The notes beneath the pieces are model-generated. The model had not been told where the DNA came from. It did not search any database and was given only the letters and a program-made list of their open reading frames with translations. This document shows positions 1 through 6,659 of a stretch of DNA of 64,000 nt, piece after piece; positions within the stretch are counted from its first letter, which is position 1, and each line of letters begins with the position of its first letter. The DNA comes from Brevibacillus sp. GTDB lineage: Bacteria > Bacillota > Bacilli > Brevibacillales > Brevibacillaceae. The translations under genes and the position numbers were made by a program. The stretch spans positions 1-64,000 of the forward strand of contig JACDOF010000014.1 of the NCBI GenBank assembly GCA_017656235.1, given 5' to 3'.

Positions 1-1307
1 AAATGGGCATCCGGCCAGAAGTGGCGTATGCGCAGGCTGCGAAGGAGACAGCATTTGGCAGGTTCGGCGGCGTGGTGACACGCGATCACCACAACTGGTG
101 CGGGCTGAAAACGACCAAGGGCGGTAGCAACAGCGACCCTTACGCCCACGCAAAGTTCCCGGATGATGAAGTGGGGGTACTAGCTCACCTGCAGCATCTG
201 GCCCTGTACGCGGGCGTGGAAGTCACGGGGCGTATCGTAGACCCCCGACACTTCTCGTCCATCGAAGGGACGGCCCCGACAGTGGAAGCGTTGGGCGGCA
301 AATGGGCACCGGCGGCAGACTATGGCCAGTCGATTGTTAGGGACTATCTGGCGGGGCTGCTGGAGACGAAAGTATCCACACCGCCTGTGGAAAAACCTGT
401 GGAACATTGGGCACAGCAAGACCATGACGAGCTGCGGGCTGCAGGATACCTGCTAAACGATCATAGTGGCACGTTCGATGAACCGGCTACAAAAGGAATT
501 GTATTCGCGCTGGTTAACCGGCTGAGGAAGACGATAGAGCATCAACCGCCGGCGGATACGCCGGTACCAGAAGTGCCCACTGAACCGAAACCGCCGGCGG
601 AACCTGAGCAACCGACTGATCCAGAACCACCGCCGGCGGAACCGACCAGCTACCCACCCTGCTGGCTGGCTGGCCCCGACGAGCCTTGCGTCCGAGATGA
701 CGGCTCAATCGACTGGAAAGGGCAGACACCTCCGCCGGGCGTGGAAGAACCGGAACAGCCCGCACCGCCCTGGGAAGAGACAATCGAGCGCGTAAAAAAC
801 GCCACGGTCTACGTCACTGTAAAGCATATGAACTACGGCACAGGCTGGCACATCGGGAATGGATACATTGTCACCGCCCGGCACAACGTGTACAACCAGG
901 ATGAGATCATAATCTGGATGCGCGACACGGGCACGAAGGACTACATCGCTCGGAAGGTGGCGATACACCCGGAAGTTGACCTGGCCATCTACCGCCTGGT
1001 TGGATCCGAGCCGAAAGAGGCCCTGCAACTGGCGGAAAAGCCCGTCACCAAAGGGCTGGAAGTCGGTCTGGTCGGCCACCAGAAGGGGCAGAACTGGGTA
1101 CACAAGTGTGGTCAAGTGACTCATATAACCGACAACAACCGCCCGTGGGCGTTTTCTGCCCGGTATGAACCCGACTCAGAGAAAGGAAATAGCGGTGGAC
1201 CTGTGTTCGACCAGTACGGGAAGGTGTACGGGGTGCATATCGGATATGGAAGCTGTGCCACGAATCTTCAGTTGTACCGCGACTGGATTGCCGAGCACAC
1301 CCGCTGA
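1..1307 (+). CDS. Secreted glucosaminidase (GH73-like) fused to trypsin-like serine protease, 5' truncated
   Basis: The reading frame is open at the window edge, so the true start and any signal peptide lie upstream; numbering here starts at the Met at base 3. Residues about 1-125 resemble the mannosyl-glycoprotein endo-beta-N-acetylglucosaminidase fold of phage and host wall hydrolases (AKETAFGRF carries the likely catalytic Glu). Residues about 135-178 look like an SLH-like or wall-binding stretch. A Pro/Glu-rich linker (about 180-258) follows, then a chymotrypsin-fold protease with His294 (TARHNV), Asp326 (EVDLAIY) and Ser397 (GNSGGPVF), a complete triad. The inferred role is an extracellular protein that acts on peptidoglycan and on protein. 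A terminator follows at 1341. The domain order is unusual; the domain calls are firm, the biological role is not known. Confidence 0.8.
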   Translation, partial: MGIRPEVAYAQAAKETAFGRFGGVVTRDHHNWCGLKTTKGGSNSDPYAHAKFPDDEVGVLAHLQHLALYAGVEVTGRIVDPRHFSSIEGTAPTVEALGGKWAPAADYGQSIVRDYLAGLLETKVSTPPVEKPVEHWAQQDHDELRAAGYLLNDHSGTFDEPATKGIVFALVNRLRKTIEHQPPADTPVPEVPTEPKPPAEPEQPTDPEPPPAEPTSYPPCWLAGPDEPCVRDDGSIDWKGQTPPPGVEEPEQPAPPWEETIERVKNATVYVTVKHMNYGTGWHIGNGYIVTARHNVYNQDEIIIWMRDTGTKDYIARKVAIHPEVDLAIYRLVGSEPKEALQLAEKPVTKGLEVGLVGHQKGQNWVHKCGQVTHITDNNRPWAFSARYEPDSEKGNSGGPVFDQYGKVYGVHIGYGSCATNLQLYRDWIAEHTR

Positions 1308-1340
1308 ATCTTTTCGTGTCAGCAAATCCCCAAAAAAATA

Positions 1341-1370
1341 CCCTCCGGCTTAATCGCCGGAGGGTTTTCT
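1341..1370. terminator. Bidirectional rho-independent terminator
   Basis: A perfect 9-bp stem, CCCTCCGGC (1341-1349) with GCCGGAGGG (1356-1364), has a 6-base loop. It is followed by TTTTCT on the plus side and preceded by an A-run that acts as the T-run on the minus side. It serves the rightward protease gene and the leftward gene ending at 1350, whose TAA stop lies in the hairpin loop. Confidence 0.85.
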
Positions 1371-1547
1371 GTAATCGAATACAATCCAGCCATGTTCTTC
1401 ATGGTCGGCGATGTATTCCTCTAGGTCTTCCCCTTCTTCACACCATGTGACGTGGAACATTCCTTCAAACTTTTTCGCTCTCTCTTCCTCCAATATATCC
1501 ATCGTTTTCCCGCTGGGGTCTAAGATGACCCCTACCCATTTGCTCAT
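1350..1547 (-). CDS. Small acidic hypothetical protein
   Basis: A 65-residue product begins at ATG 1547, preceded on the minus strand by AGGAGG at good spacing; a longer frame upstream lacks a ribosome site. The protein (starts MSKWVGVILD) is rich in Glu and Asp with no membrane segment or recognised motif. It is the last of three leftward genes and its start overlaps the stop of the gene at 1544-1726 by four bases, which implies translational coupling. I do not recognise the family. The neighbours suggest a mobile-element or phage-derived group. Confidence 0.6.
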   Translation of the reverse strand: MSKWVGVILDPSGKTMDILEEERAKKFEGMFHVTWCEEGEDLEEYIADHEEHGWIVFDYRKPSGD

Positions 1548-1726
1548 TTCAATTCCTCCTTCATTTTCGCAAATTGCTCCGCTTTCTGGCGGAGCCATAA
1601 CGGCCTACCCCTCTGATCTGTCGCATCTGGACGCGGAAACGCGCCCCGGTATTTCGGGTTCAGCGCCCGTTTCCCCGACTTGGCCACGTTTTGGCGAGTG
1701 GTTCCGAGGAGCTTCGCAAACTCCAC
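1544..1726 (-). CDS. Small HTH-like DNA-binding protein
   Basis: A 60-residue frame can start at GTG 1726 (VEFAKLLGTTRQNVAKSGKR). The stretch resembles the helix-turn-helix of excisionase or MerR-type small proteins, in which a residue pair like TRQ sits on the recognition helix. Residues upstream of the GTG (DLIGAVEFAKLL) continue the helix pattern, so the real start may be a rarer codon, possibly CTG near 1756, overlapping the stop of the upstream gene. It sits between two hypothetical genes in the same leftward operon. A DNA-binding role is inferred from the motif alone. Confidence 0.5.
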   Translation of the reverse strand: MEFAKLLGTTRQNVAKSGKRALNPKYRGAFPRPDATDQRGRPLWLRQKAEQFAKMKEELK

Positions 1727-1752
1727 GGCACCGATGAGATCGAGGGGCTTGG

Positions 1753-2097
1753 TCAGTTTCCCGCGACTTCCACCTCGTGGTTTTTCACTAGGAAGTCGTA
1801 GAGCCAGTTTTCTACGACCTCCAGATCCTGCGCGTGCAGGTCCTCGATCAATTGTTCAAACCGGAAGATCCCGTTCGGGTAGGTCGTGTTGAAGACGCAG
1901 TGGCGACCAATTGGTTTCAGGTCACCTTCCGCAACAGTCCGCTCATAATCGACCGTGACGGTGACGTCGGCGTCCTCGAGCTGGATGTCCAACATATAAT
2001 ATCCGTCCGGCTCCTTGATTTTTGTCGGCCCGAGCAGGTACTGTAGAGCCTCATCATGGGCAATGGTTGTTCCGTTTTGGAAAGTTTCGATTTTCAT
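1753..2097 (-). CDS. Hypothetical protein, 114 aa
   Basis: The start is set at ATG 2097 (MKIETFQNGT) because AGGAGA lies just upstream; the open frame extends further without a ribosome site. The protein is acidic, predicted mostly beta-strand in the first two thirds, with a helical C-terminal part (EQLIEDLHAQDLEVVENWLY). It has no signal peptide, membrane segment or known motif. It lies second in the leftward operon after the gene at 2117-2527. The family is not recognised. Confidence 0.6.
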   Translation of the reverse strand: MKIETFQNGTTIAHDEALQYLLGPTKIKEPDGYYMLDIQLEDADVTVTVDYERTVAEGDLKPIGRHCVFNTTYPNGIFRFEQLIEDLHAQDLEVVENWLYDFLVKNHEVEVAGN

Positions 2098-2116
2098 TTC
2101 TGATTCTCCTTTCCTC

Positions 2117-2527
2117 TTATGCGATGCGGGCCAGGACCGCATCAGCTTTGATTTCGTATACACGCCCGTTAACGACTTCTACGAAGTAGCGTCCGTTGTA
2201 CGGCTCGCACACCTCGTAGATTTTCCCCTCCTCCAGCTCGAACACTGTCCGCCCAGTGCGGCCGCTGTAGCTCCACTCCCGAGCGACCGGGTTCAGAAAC
2301 CGCCGCTCGAAGTTGTTTTTCGCGTGGCGGCCGACGATCTCGGCGATCCACTCTTTGCCGCCGCTCGGTTGGTGCCGGATGGCGAGCGTCGTGCGAGCCG
2401 GTACTTCTTTTTCAACCCCCTTCACGATCGCCCAAGCGCGCCGGAGAGCTTGGGACCAAGCGGCCATCGTGCGAACCCCTTCCTTTTTGAATATTCCCCA
2501 TGCCTTCCGCATTACCTGGGCTTTCAT
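2117..2527 (-). CDS. Phage-type hypothetical protein, 136 aa
   Basis: Of several clustered ATGs the one at 2527 (MKAQVMRKAWGIFKK) is best spaced from AGGAGG. Two successive amphipathic motifs of the form MRKAW...FSEALRRAW are typical of a small family found in Firmicutes plasmids and prophages; here they are MRKAWGIFKKEG and ALRRAWAIVKG. The C-terminal half is basic and beta-rich with the pattern VGRHAKNNFERRF. No enzymatic residues are evident. It is the first gene of the leftward operon, behind a promoter at 2578-2607. Family resemblance is from memory and the function is unknown. Confidence 0.6.
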   Translation of the reverse strand: MKAQVMRKAWGIFKKEGVRTMAAWSQALRRAWAIVKGVEKEVPARTTLAIRHQPSGGKEWIAEIVGRHAKNNFERRFLNPVAREWSYSGRTGRTVFELEEGKIYEVCEPYNGRYFVEVVNGRVYEIKADAVLARIA

Positions 2528-2577
2528 CCTCATCATCCTCCTTTTCGTTTTTCCTGTCGTCCCTTGCTGTTGTCTTC

Positions 2578-2607
2578 ATTGTACTCCGAAAAGGTTGCCT
2601 TTGTAAA
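2578..2607 (-). promoter_or_regulatory. SigA-type promoter of the leftward small-gene operon
   Basis: On the minus strand TTTACA (2607-2602) and TACAAT (2583-2578) are separated by 18 bases, about 50 bases ahead of the gene starting at 2527. It is divergent from the SOS-boxed promoter at 2657. Confidence 0.5.
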
Positions 2608-2656
2608 CCGAACAAAATACGAACATAATGTAAAGATTTTGTCGAATGCTTCCACC

Positions 2657-2701
2657 TTGATTAGCGAACACTTGTTTGGTTATACTAAGAACAAACGTTC
2701 T
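2657..2701 (+). promoter_or_regulatory. SigA promoter with two LexA (SOS) boxes
   Basis: TTGATT (2657-2662), an 18-base spacer and TATACT (2681-2686) form a promoter. Two Bacillus-type LexA boxes overlap it: CGAACACTTGTTTG at 2665-2678, inside the spacer, and AGAACAAACGTTCT at 2688-2701, at the start site, which has the exact GAAC-N4-GTTC core. This placement fits repression by LexA and DNA-damage induction of the YolD pair downstream. Confidence 0.8.
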
Positions 2702-2717
2702 GATCTGAGGTGACACC

Positions 2718-2888
2718 ATGAAAACCATGCTTGTGCCATTATATGGGGAACTGCGCCCTGTTCCTATTCTGACGGAAGAACATCTTCGCGTTTTGGGGCA
2801 GTTGCAAAAGGGTAAGATACCAGAAGAACATAGCGTCATCGAAGAACTTGCAGCCGCGGGACTGGTGAACTATGGCGCGAAAAATTGA
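2718..2888 (+). CDS. Small protein upstream of and overlapping yolD-like gene, 56 aa
   Basis: The frame runs ATG 2718 to TGA 2888 (MKTMLVPLYGELRP...), with GAGGTG as ribosome site. It overlaps the yolD-like start at 2872 by 17 bases, so the two are likely coupled. No motif is recognised; the second half is helical (HSVIEELAAAGLV). Being the first gene behind two LexA boxes, it should be part of the SOS response. Short proteins often precede yolD genes, but I cannot assign a family. Confidence 0.6.
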   Translation: MKTMLVPLYGELRPVPILTEEHLRVLGQLQKGKIPEEHSVIEELAAAGLVNYGAKN

Positions 2889-3216
2889 CGATGTGTTTGG
2901 TGCAAGTCGGTGGATGCTGCCGGAGCATGCGGCTGCCCTGATCGACTATGAGTTTGAAAAGACGCTCGTCCGACAGCCGACCATCGAAGAAGACGAGCTG
3001 ACCGAATTCAACCGCCTCATCTACGATTCAGTGCATCGGGACTACGCCGTCACCGTGCAGTATTGGGTGCCGATCCGGCGCAACCTGGGCGAGATTCGGA
3101 CGGTTTGGGGCTGGGTGAAGAAAATCGACGCCACGCACAAGCAGATCAAGGTTGTGAACGATGAGGACGTGGAATGGATCGACGTGAATAGGATTGTGGG
3201 TGTGTGGAAAGGCTGA
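2872..3216 (+). CDS. YolD-like family protein (SOS-associated)
   Basis: The 114-residue protein begins MARKIDDVFGASRWMLPEH and has the YolD-like pattern: a helical N-terminal half followed by a small SH3-like beta domain (VTVQYW, GEIRTVWGWVKKID, WIDVNRIVGV). Members usually sit beside UvrX-type Y-family polymerases in Bacillales and their mobile elements. No polymerase gene follows here, so it is an orphan. Its promoter carries two LexA boxes. The biochemical role of the family is not established. Confidence 0.8.
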   Translation: MARKIDDVFGASRWMLPEHAAALIDYEFEKTLVRQPTIEEDELTEFNRLIYDSVHRDYAVTVQYWVPIRRNLGEIRTVWGWVKKIDATHKQIKVVNDEDVEWIDVNRIVGVWKG

Positions 3217-3269
3217 ATGAAACCGCCTCCCTTACCCTCGCTGTTGCGGGGTATATTTTTGTGTATCCT

Positions 3270-3297
3270 TTGGCAATTTCTGAGTTGGTGGTATAAT
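3270..3297 (+). promoter_or_regulatory. SigA promoter of the DUF3800 gene
   Basis: TTGGCA (3270-3275), 16-base spacer, TATAAT (3292-3297). A run of G including GAGGGGGGG at 3312-3320 serves as the ribosome site for the GTG at 3328. Confidence 0.65.
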
Positions 3298-3327
3298 GTT
3301 GGGGGATATTTGAGGGGGGGCAGATCG

Positions 3328-4138
3328 GTGGAATACTTTATCTATTGTGACGAGTCTGAGCAGAAAGGTCATTTATTCAGCAAATTTTACGGCGGCGCAC
3401 TAGTTCGCAGTATACATATTAGTGAGGTAATACAGACATTAGAAGCGTGCAAAAAAAAATGGTTTAACTGGTGAGGTTAAGTGGACAAAAGTAACTCATC
3501 ATTATTTAGATAAATACATTAGCTTAATAGATACATTCTTTGACCTAATTAAGCAAGACAAAGTGAAGATGAGAGTCATGTTTCAACAGAATTTATTTGC
3601 GGAACCAAGGTTGAAGGGACTAACTAAACAACAAAGGGATGATTCGTTCTTTTTGTTATACTATCAATTTTTTAAACATGCTTTTGGTTTGCAATACTCT
3701 AATGAAACTGATCGCCCGGTTTATGTAAGGATATTTTTTGATCAGTTTCCAGACACTAAGGAGAAAGTGTCGATATTTAAAGACTATATCCATCGGCTAC
3801 AATATCAAACGGCATTCTTGCAGGCAAAATTAAAGATAAGGAAAGAGGACATTGTTGAAGTTACCTCTCATGATCATGTTGTCCTTCAATGCGCAGATAT
3901 AGTAACGGGTGCAATGTATTTTAGACTAAACAACCTCCACAGAGCCAAAACTGAAGGGCAAAGGGTACGCGGTAAACGCACACGAGCTAAAGAACAACTA
4001 TATAATCATATAAATGCAAGAATCCGAGATATTTACCCTCACTTTAATATCGGTATATCTACAGGGTTTAAAGGGGATGCGAGAAACAAATGGAACCATC
4101 CCTATAGACATTGGAGATTTATGCCTAATGAGACGTAA
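3328..4138 (+). pseudogene. DUF3800 protein, frameshifted at an A9 run
   Basis: The first part starts at GTG 3328 (VEYFIYCDESEQKGHLF), the DUF3800 signature with the conserved acidic YxDES, and ends at TGA 3472-3474. The second part continues in the next frame to 4138 and contains the rest of the domain (GEVKWTK, RIFFDQFPD, LQCADIVTGAMYF, KGDARN). The two frames join exactly at the A9 run at 3451-3459: with eight A the reading becomes CKKNGLTGEVKW, as expected for the family. DUF3800 has a predicted RNase H-like fold and is common on mobile elements. Base use is AT-richer than the neighbours. It may be a broken gene, a sequencing slip or a slippage site. A promoter-stem-terminator unit follows. 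Confidence 0.75.
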
Positions 4139-4147
4139 AGAAAAGTA

Positions 4148-4176
4148 TTGTATTATTCTGTAATCTTTGTTATCAT
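4148..4176 (+). promoter_or_regulatory. Promoter of candidate small RNA
   Basis: TTGTAT (4148-4153), 17-base spacer, TATCAT (4171-4176), ten bases after the DUF3800 stop. No translated frame with a ribosome site follows before the terminator at 4269-4294. Confidence 0.55.
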
Positions 4177-4182
4177 GATGAC

Positions 4183-4294
4183 TAAGAAGAAGCTCTGTCG
4201 AACCGAAGGCTTGCGTGCCTACGTGGGCTACTTAGTAGGGGAGATGGAGCTCACTACATGAACGGTTGCTCTCGATTAATACGAGAGTTTTTTT
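4183..4294 (+). ncRNA. Candidate structured small RNA downstream of DUF3800
   Basis: About 110 bases lie between a promoter and an intrinsic terminator. A 9-bp closing stem (with two G-U pairs) joins 4191-4199 to 4243-4251. Inside it are two small hairpins, AGGC/GCCT (4207-4210 with 4217-4220) and CTAC/GTAG (4228-4231 with 4235-4238), giving a three-way-junction shape; a competing helix CCTAC/GTAGG is possible. The terminator is CTCTCG/CGAGAG (4269-4287) followed by seven T. Structured RNAs that neighbour DUF3800 genes have been reported under DUF3800 motif names (from memory). Whether this is one of them is untested. Confidence 0.55.
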
Positions 4295-4335
4295 ATCCCC
4301 AAAACCCCCCATCCTTCGCCAAAGGATTCGACAAG

Positions 4336-4359
4336 CCCCCTGCAGAAAGAGGCAGGGGG
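4336..4359 (+). promoter_or_regulatory. Hairpin burying the ribosome site of the Xre gene
   Basis: CCCCCTGC (4336-4343) pairs perfectly with GCAGGGGG (4352-4359) over an 8-base loop. The 3' arm is the only Shine-Dalgarno-like sequence for the ATG at 4367, so the fold would block translation unless opened. Confidence 0.5.
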
Positions 4360-4366
4360 TGATTTT

Positions 4367-4573
4367 ATGGCCGTCAAATGTAGGATCGGTGACATGATCG
4401 ACCAACGGGGATTGAAGAAAAAGTTTGTAGCCGAGCAGCTGGGCCTTAACGAGTCGTACTTTTCCCGAATCGCCAGCGGCAAGGTGGTTCCGAATATCGA
4501 GACATTACACAGGATCGCGCGTTTTTTCGGCTGCTACATAGATGACTTGTACGAATTCGACTGTACTGAGTAG
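4367..4573 (+). CDS. Xre-family transcriptional regulator (HTH), 68 aa
   Basis: A single-domain Cro/C1-type helix-turn-helix: residues 6-60 carry KKKFVAEQLGLNESYFSRIASGKVVPNIETLHRIARFF, here seen as AEQLGLNESYFSRIASGK and PNIETLHRIARFF, the usual helices 2-4. The size fits phage and plasmid repressors that are just the DNA-binding domain. TGTAC pentamers lie at 4548, 4562, 4584 and 4623, at its 3' end and ahead of the next genes, and could be its operators. Its ribosome site lies in a strong hairpin. The targets are inferred only from proximity. Confidence 0.85.
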   Translation: MAVKCRIGDMIDQRGLKKKFVAEQLGLNESYFSRIASGKVVPNIETLHRIARFFGCYIDDLYEFDCTE

Positions 4574-4651
4574 AAAATTTTTCTGTACTGGACAGGCAAA
4601 TATTCTTTACTGGCGCATACACTGTACCAAACGGATGAGGAGGTATGGTGT

Positions 4652-4786
4652 ATGAAAGAACTGAAACTCTGGCTCAGGCTTCGGGTGCTGAACGAAATCC
4701 TGGCTCTGTGCCTCACGGCTGCCACAATCGGACTGGTGATCTGGTTCCTGTTCTGCTATTTGCCGGGTTGGACGGTGATGTTCTGA
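4652..4786 (+). CDS. Single-span membrane peptide, 44 aa
   Basis: ATG 4652 is 8 bases after GAGGAGG; an ATG at 4645 is too close to it. The product (MKELKLWLRLRVLNEILAL...) has a basic N-terminus and one hydrophobic helix (about residues 18-38, ATIGLVIWFLFCYL). The stop TGA overlaps the next start as TGATG, implying coupled translation. The size and composition fit a small phage or toxin-like membrane peptide, but no family is recognised. Confidence 0.5.
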   Translation: MKELKLWLRLRVLNEILALCLTAATIGLVIWFLFCYLPGWTVMF

Positions 4787-5007
4787 TGTGGATAGTCGAT
4801 CAGCGCATATGCGAGCTATGGACGATCAACAAGCGACGGCCACTGACTGATGACGAAATGACGGAATTCATCCATTGTATGGACGCTCACCTAAAACGGG
4901 CTTGGGAGATTGCGAAGTTGAAGAATCTGTCGCTTGTCGCCAGCATGACCAATGATGTGAAGTGGCAGCATGAACTGTGTGCGAAGTTGGAGCGGCTGAT
5001 GGGATGA
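4786..5007 (+). CDS. Small helical hypothetical protein, 73 aa
   Basis: The start is ATG 4786, overlapping the preceding stop; the longer open frame from 4645 would read through the upstream gene in another frame and is not preferred. The protein (MWIVDQRICELWTINKRRPLTDDEMTEF) is helical with conserved-looking WxINKRRPLT and a C-terminal KLERL. It resembles small proteins found in Bacillus prophages and integrative elements. The function is unknown. A terminator follows at 5010. Confidence 0.6.
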   Translation: MWIVDQRICELWTINKRRPLTDDEMTEFIHCMDAHLKRAWEIAKLKNLSLVASMTNDVKWQHELCAKLERLMG

Positions 5008-5009
5008 TG

Positions 5010-5037
5010 AAAGCCCTTCTCGCTTGAGAGGGGCTTT
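5010..5037 (+). terminator. Terminator of the small Xre-linked operon
   Basis: A 12-bp stem, AAAGCCCTTCTC (5010-5021) with GAGAGGGGCTTT (5026-5037), has a GCTT loop. It overlaps the stop region of the preceding gene. The T-run is short. Confidence 0.7.
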
Positions 5038-5101
5038 ACGCATAGTCCAGATGTGTTAAACTATATCAAGTTGATGTGATAATAATAATGAGGTGACATA
5101 C

Positions 5102-6202
5102 ATGGGTTTCTCTACAGGGATTGTAGGCCTGCCTAACGTCGGCAAGTCAACACTGTTTAACGCGATTACGCAGGCTGGGGCGGAGTCGGCCAACTATCCG
5201 TTTTGTACCATTGATCCCAATGTTGGCATTGTCGAAGTTCCCGATCCGCGTCTGAACAAGCTGGCGGAAATCGTGGTTCCCAATAAAATCGTACCTACGG
5301 CATTTGAGTTTGTTGACATCGCCGGTCTCGTAAAGGGGGCCAGCAAAGGTGAAGGACTGGGCAACCAGTTTTTGTCCCACATTCGGGAAGTAGATGCGAT
5401 CGCACACGTCGTGCGCTGTTTTGAAGATGAGAACATCACTCACGTGGCAGGGAAAGTAGACCCTTTAAGCGACATCGAGACGATCATGCTGGAGTTGATC
5501 TTTGCCGACCTGGAGTCTGTTGAGCGCCGCATCGAGCGGATCGGCCGCAAAGTGAAAGCGGGCGACAAGGAAGCCAAACAGGAGCTGGATGTCCTGGAGA
5601 AGCTGAAGGCGGCATTTGAGCAGGGACAGACAGCGCGCAGCGTTACCCTTGACGAGGAGGAGGCAAAGCTGGTGCGCGACCTGCACCTGCTGACGATCAA
5701 GCCAATGCTCTACGTCTGCAACGTGGCCGAAGACGGTGTACTGACGGCTGACGACAACCCGCACGTGCAGGCAGTGCGTCGGCACGCAGCCCAAGAAGGG
5801 GCGGAAGTTGTCGTTGTCAGCGCCAAGGTGGAAGCGGAAATCGCCGAGTTGGAGGGCGAGGACAAGCAGATGTTTTTGGAAGAGCTGGGACTGAAGGAAT
5901 CCGGTTTGGATCGCTTGATACGAGCAGCCTACCGACTGCTTGGACTGATAACCTATTTCACGGCTGGCGTACAGGAGGTGCGGGCCTGGACAATCCGCAG
6001 CGGGACAAAAGCGCCTCAGGCTGCCGGTGTCATTCACAGCGACTTTGAGCGTGGCTTCATTCGCGCCGAGGTGGTGGCGTACGACGATCTGATTGAGGCC
6101 GGGTCGGTCAGTGCAGCTCGGGAAAAAGGAAAGTACCGGTTGGAAGGAAAAGATTACGTGGTGCAAGACGGAGATGTCATGCATTTCCGGTTTAATGTGT
6201 AA
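5102..6202 (+). CDS. ychF: YchF/OLA1 family redox-regulated GTPase/ATPase
   Basis: The 366-residue protein matches the usual family length when started at ATG 5102 behind GAGGTGA; the GTG at 5093 is an in-frame extension. The G domain spans about 1-275: G1 GLPNVGKST near residue 8, G3 DIAGLVKGA and a NxxE-type G4 (NVAEDG), the change that gives YchF its ATP preference. An inserted coiled coil (about 125-180) and a C-terminal TGS domain (about 280-363) complete the family pattern. It is a cytosolic ribosome-associated P-loop protein. It precedes the rpsF operon, as in other Bacillales. Confidence 0.97.
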   Translation: MGFSTGIVGLPNVGKSTLFNAITQAGAESANYPFCTIDPNVGIVEVPDPRLNKLAEIVVPNKIVPTAFEFVDIAGLVKGASKGEGLGNQFLSHIREVDAIAHVVRCFEDENITHVAGKVDPLSDIETIMLELIFADLESVERRIERIGRKVKAGDKEAKQELDVLEKLKAAFEQGQTARSVTLDEEEAKLVRDLHLLTIKPMLYVCNVAEDGVLTADDNPHVQAVRRHAAQEGAEVVVVSAKVEAEIAELEGEDKQMFLEELGLKESGLDRLIRAAYRLLGLITYFTAGVQEVRAWTIRSGTKAPQAAGVIHSDFERGFIRAEVVAYDDLIEAGSVSAAREKGKYRLEGKDYVVQDGDVMHFRFNV

Positions 6203-6211
6203 AGACTCTTC

Positions 6212-6240
6212 TTGCTATAGGGGTTTCATTTTGCTATAAT
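6212..6240 (+). promoter_or_regulatory. Promoter of the rpsF-ssb-rpsR operon
   Basis: TTGCTA (6212-6217), 17-base spacer, TATAAT (6235-6240), about 100 bases ahead of rpsF. Confidence 0.75.
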
Positions 6241-6248
6241 GCAAAAAT

Positions 6249-6340
6249 GCGAGTATTTTATGGGTGCATGCTAGAAATGCGTTTCCAATGAGGCACTCGC
6301 TCCTTGCCCGGACAGGGCCGCATAGTCCAAAAGGAGGTGA
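6249..6340 (+). promoter_or_regulatory. rpsF leader, candidate S6:S18 autoregulatory RNA
   Basis: CTCCTT (6300-6305) can pair with the ribosome site AAGGAG (6331-6336). Inside lie GCCC/GGGC (6306-6309 with 6315-6318) and a CCG triplet just 3' of it, the element that the S6-S18 complex is known to bind in rpsF leaders. An outer pair GCGAGT/ACTCGC (6249-6254, 6295-6300) may form an upstream hairpin. The layout fits feedback repression of rpsF translation. Confidence 0.6.
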
Positions 6341-6346
6341 ACAGGG

Positions 6347-6634
6347 ATGCGCCAATACGAAGTTATGTACGTATTGCGTCCAGACCTTGAAGAAGAGAAA
6401 GTGAAAGCGAACGTAGCTCGCTACAGTGAGGTTGTGACGAACTACGGCGGAGAAGTCACCAATCTTCAAGAGTTGGGTAAGCGTCGTCTTGCGTATGAAA
6501 TCAAGAAGTACCGCGATGGGTACTACGTGTTGATGAATTTCAAGGCTAATCCAGACGCAGTGGCAGAAGCAGAGCGTCTGATGAAAATTAATGACGACGT
6601 CATTCGTTTCCTCTTCGTAAGAGAAGACGAGTAA
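6347..6634 (+). CDS. rpsF: 30S ribosomal protein S6
   Basis: The 95-residue protein starts [19 protein letters not shown] with the S6 signature [24 protein letters not shown]6 binds the central domain of 16S rRNA as a heterodimer with S18, whose gene is two places downstream. AAGGAGG precedes the ATG and is likely masked by the leader hairpin. It is first in the rpsF-ssb-rpsR operon. Confidence 0.98.
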   Translation: MRQYEVMYVLRPDLEEEKVKANVARYSEVVTNYGGEVTNLQELGKRRLAYEIKKYRDGYYVLMNFKANPDAVAEAERLMKINDDVIRFLFVREDE

Positions 6635-6659
6635 GAGTCGTCATGGGGAGGGGAACACA

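Noticed and set aside
4645-4785. N-terminal extension of the 73-residue protein
   Set aside because: The stretch is out of frame with the better supported 44-residue membrane peptide and has the ribosome site too close to the ATG.
1-5040. Complete prophage
   Set aside because: Phage-flavoured genes are present (lysin-like, YolD, Xre, small proteins) but no integrase, terminase, capsid or attachment sites are seen.
5465-6184. 239-codon leftward frame inside ychF
   Set aside because: Antisense shadow of a universally conserved gene.
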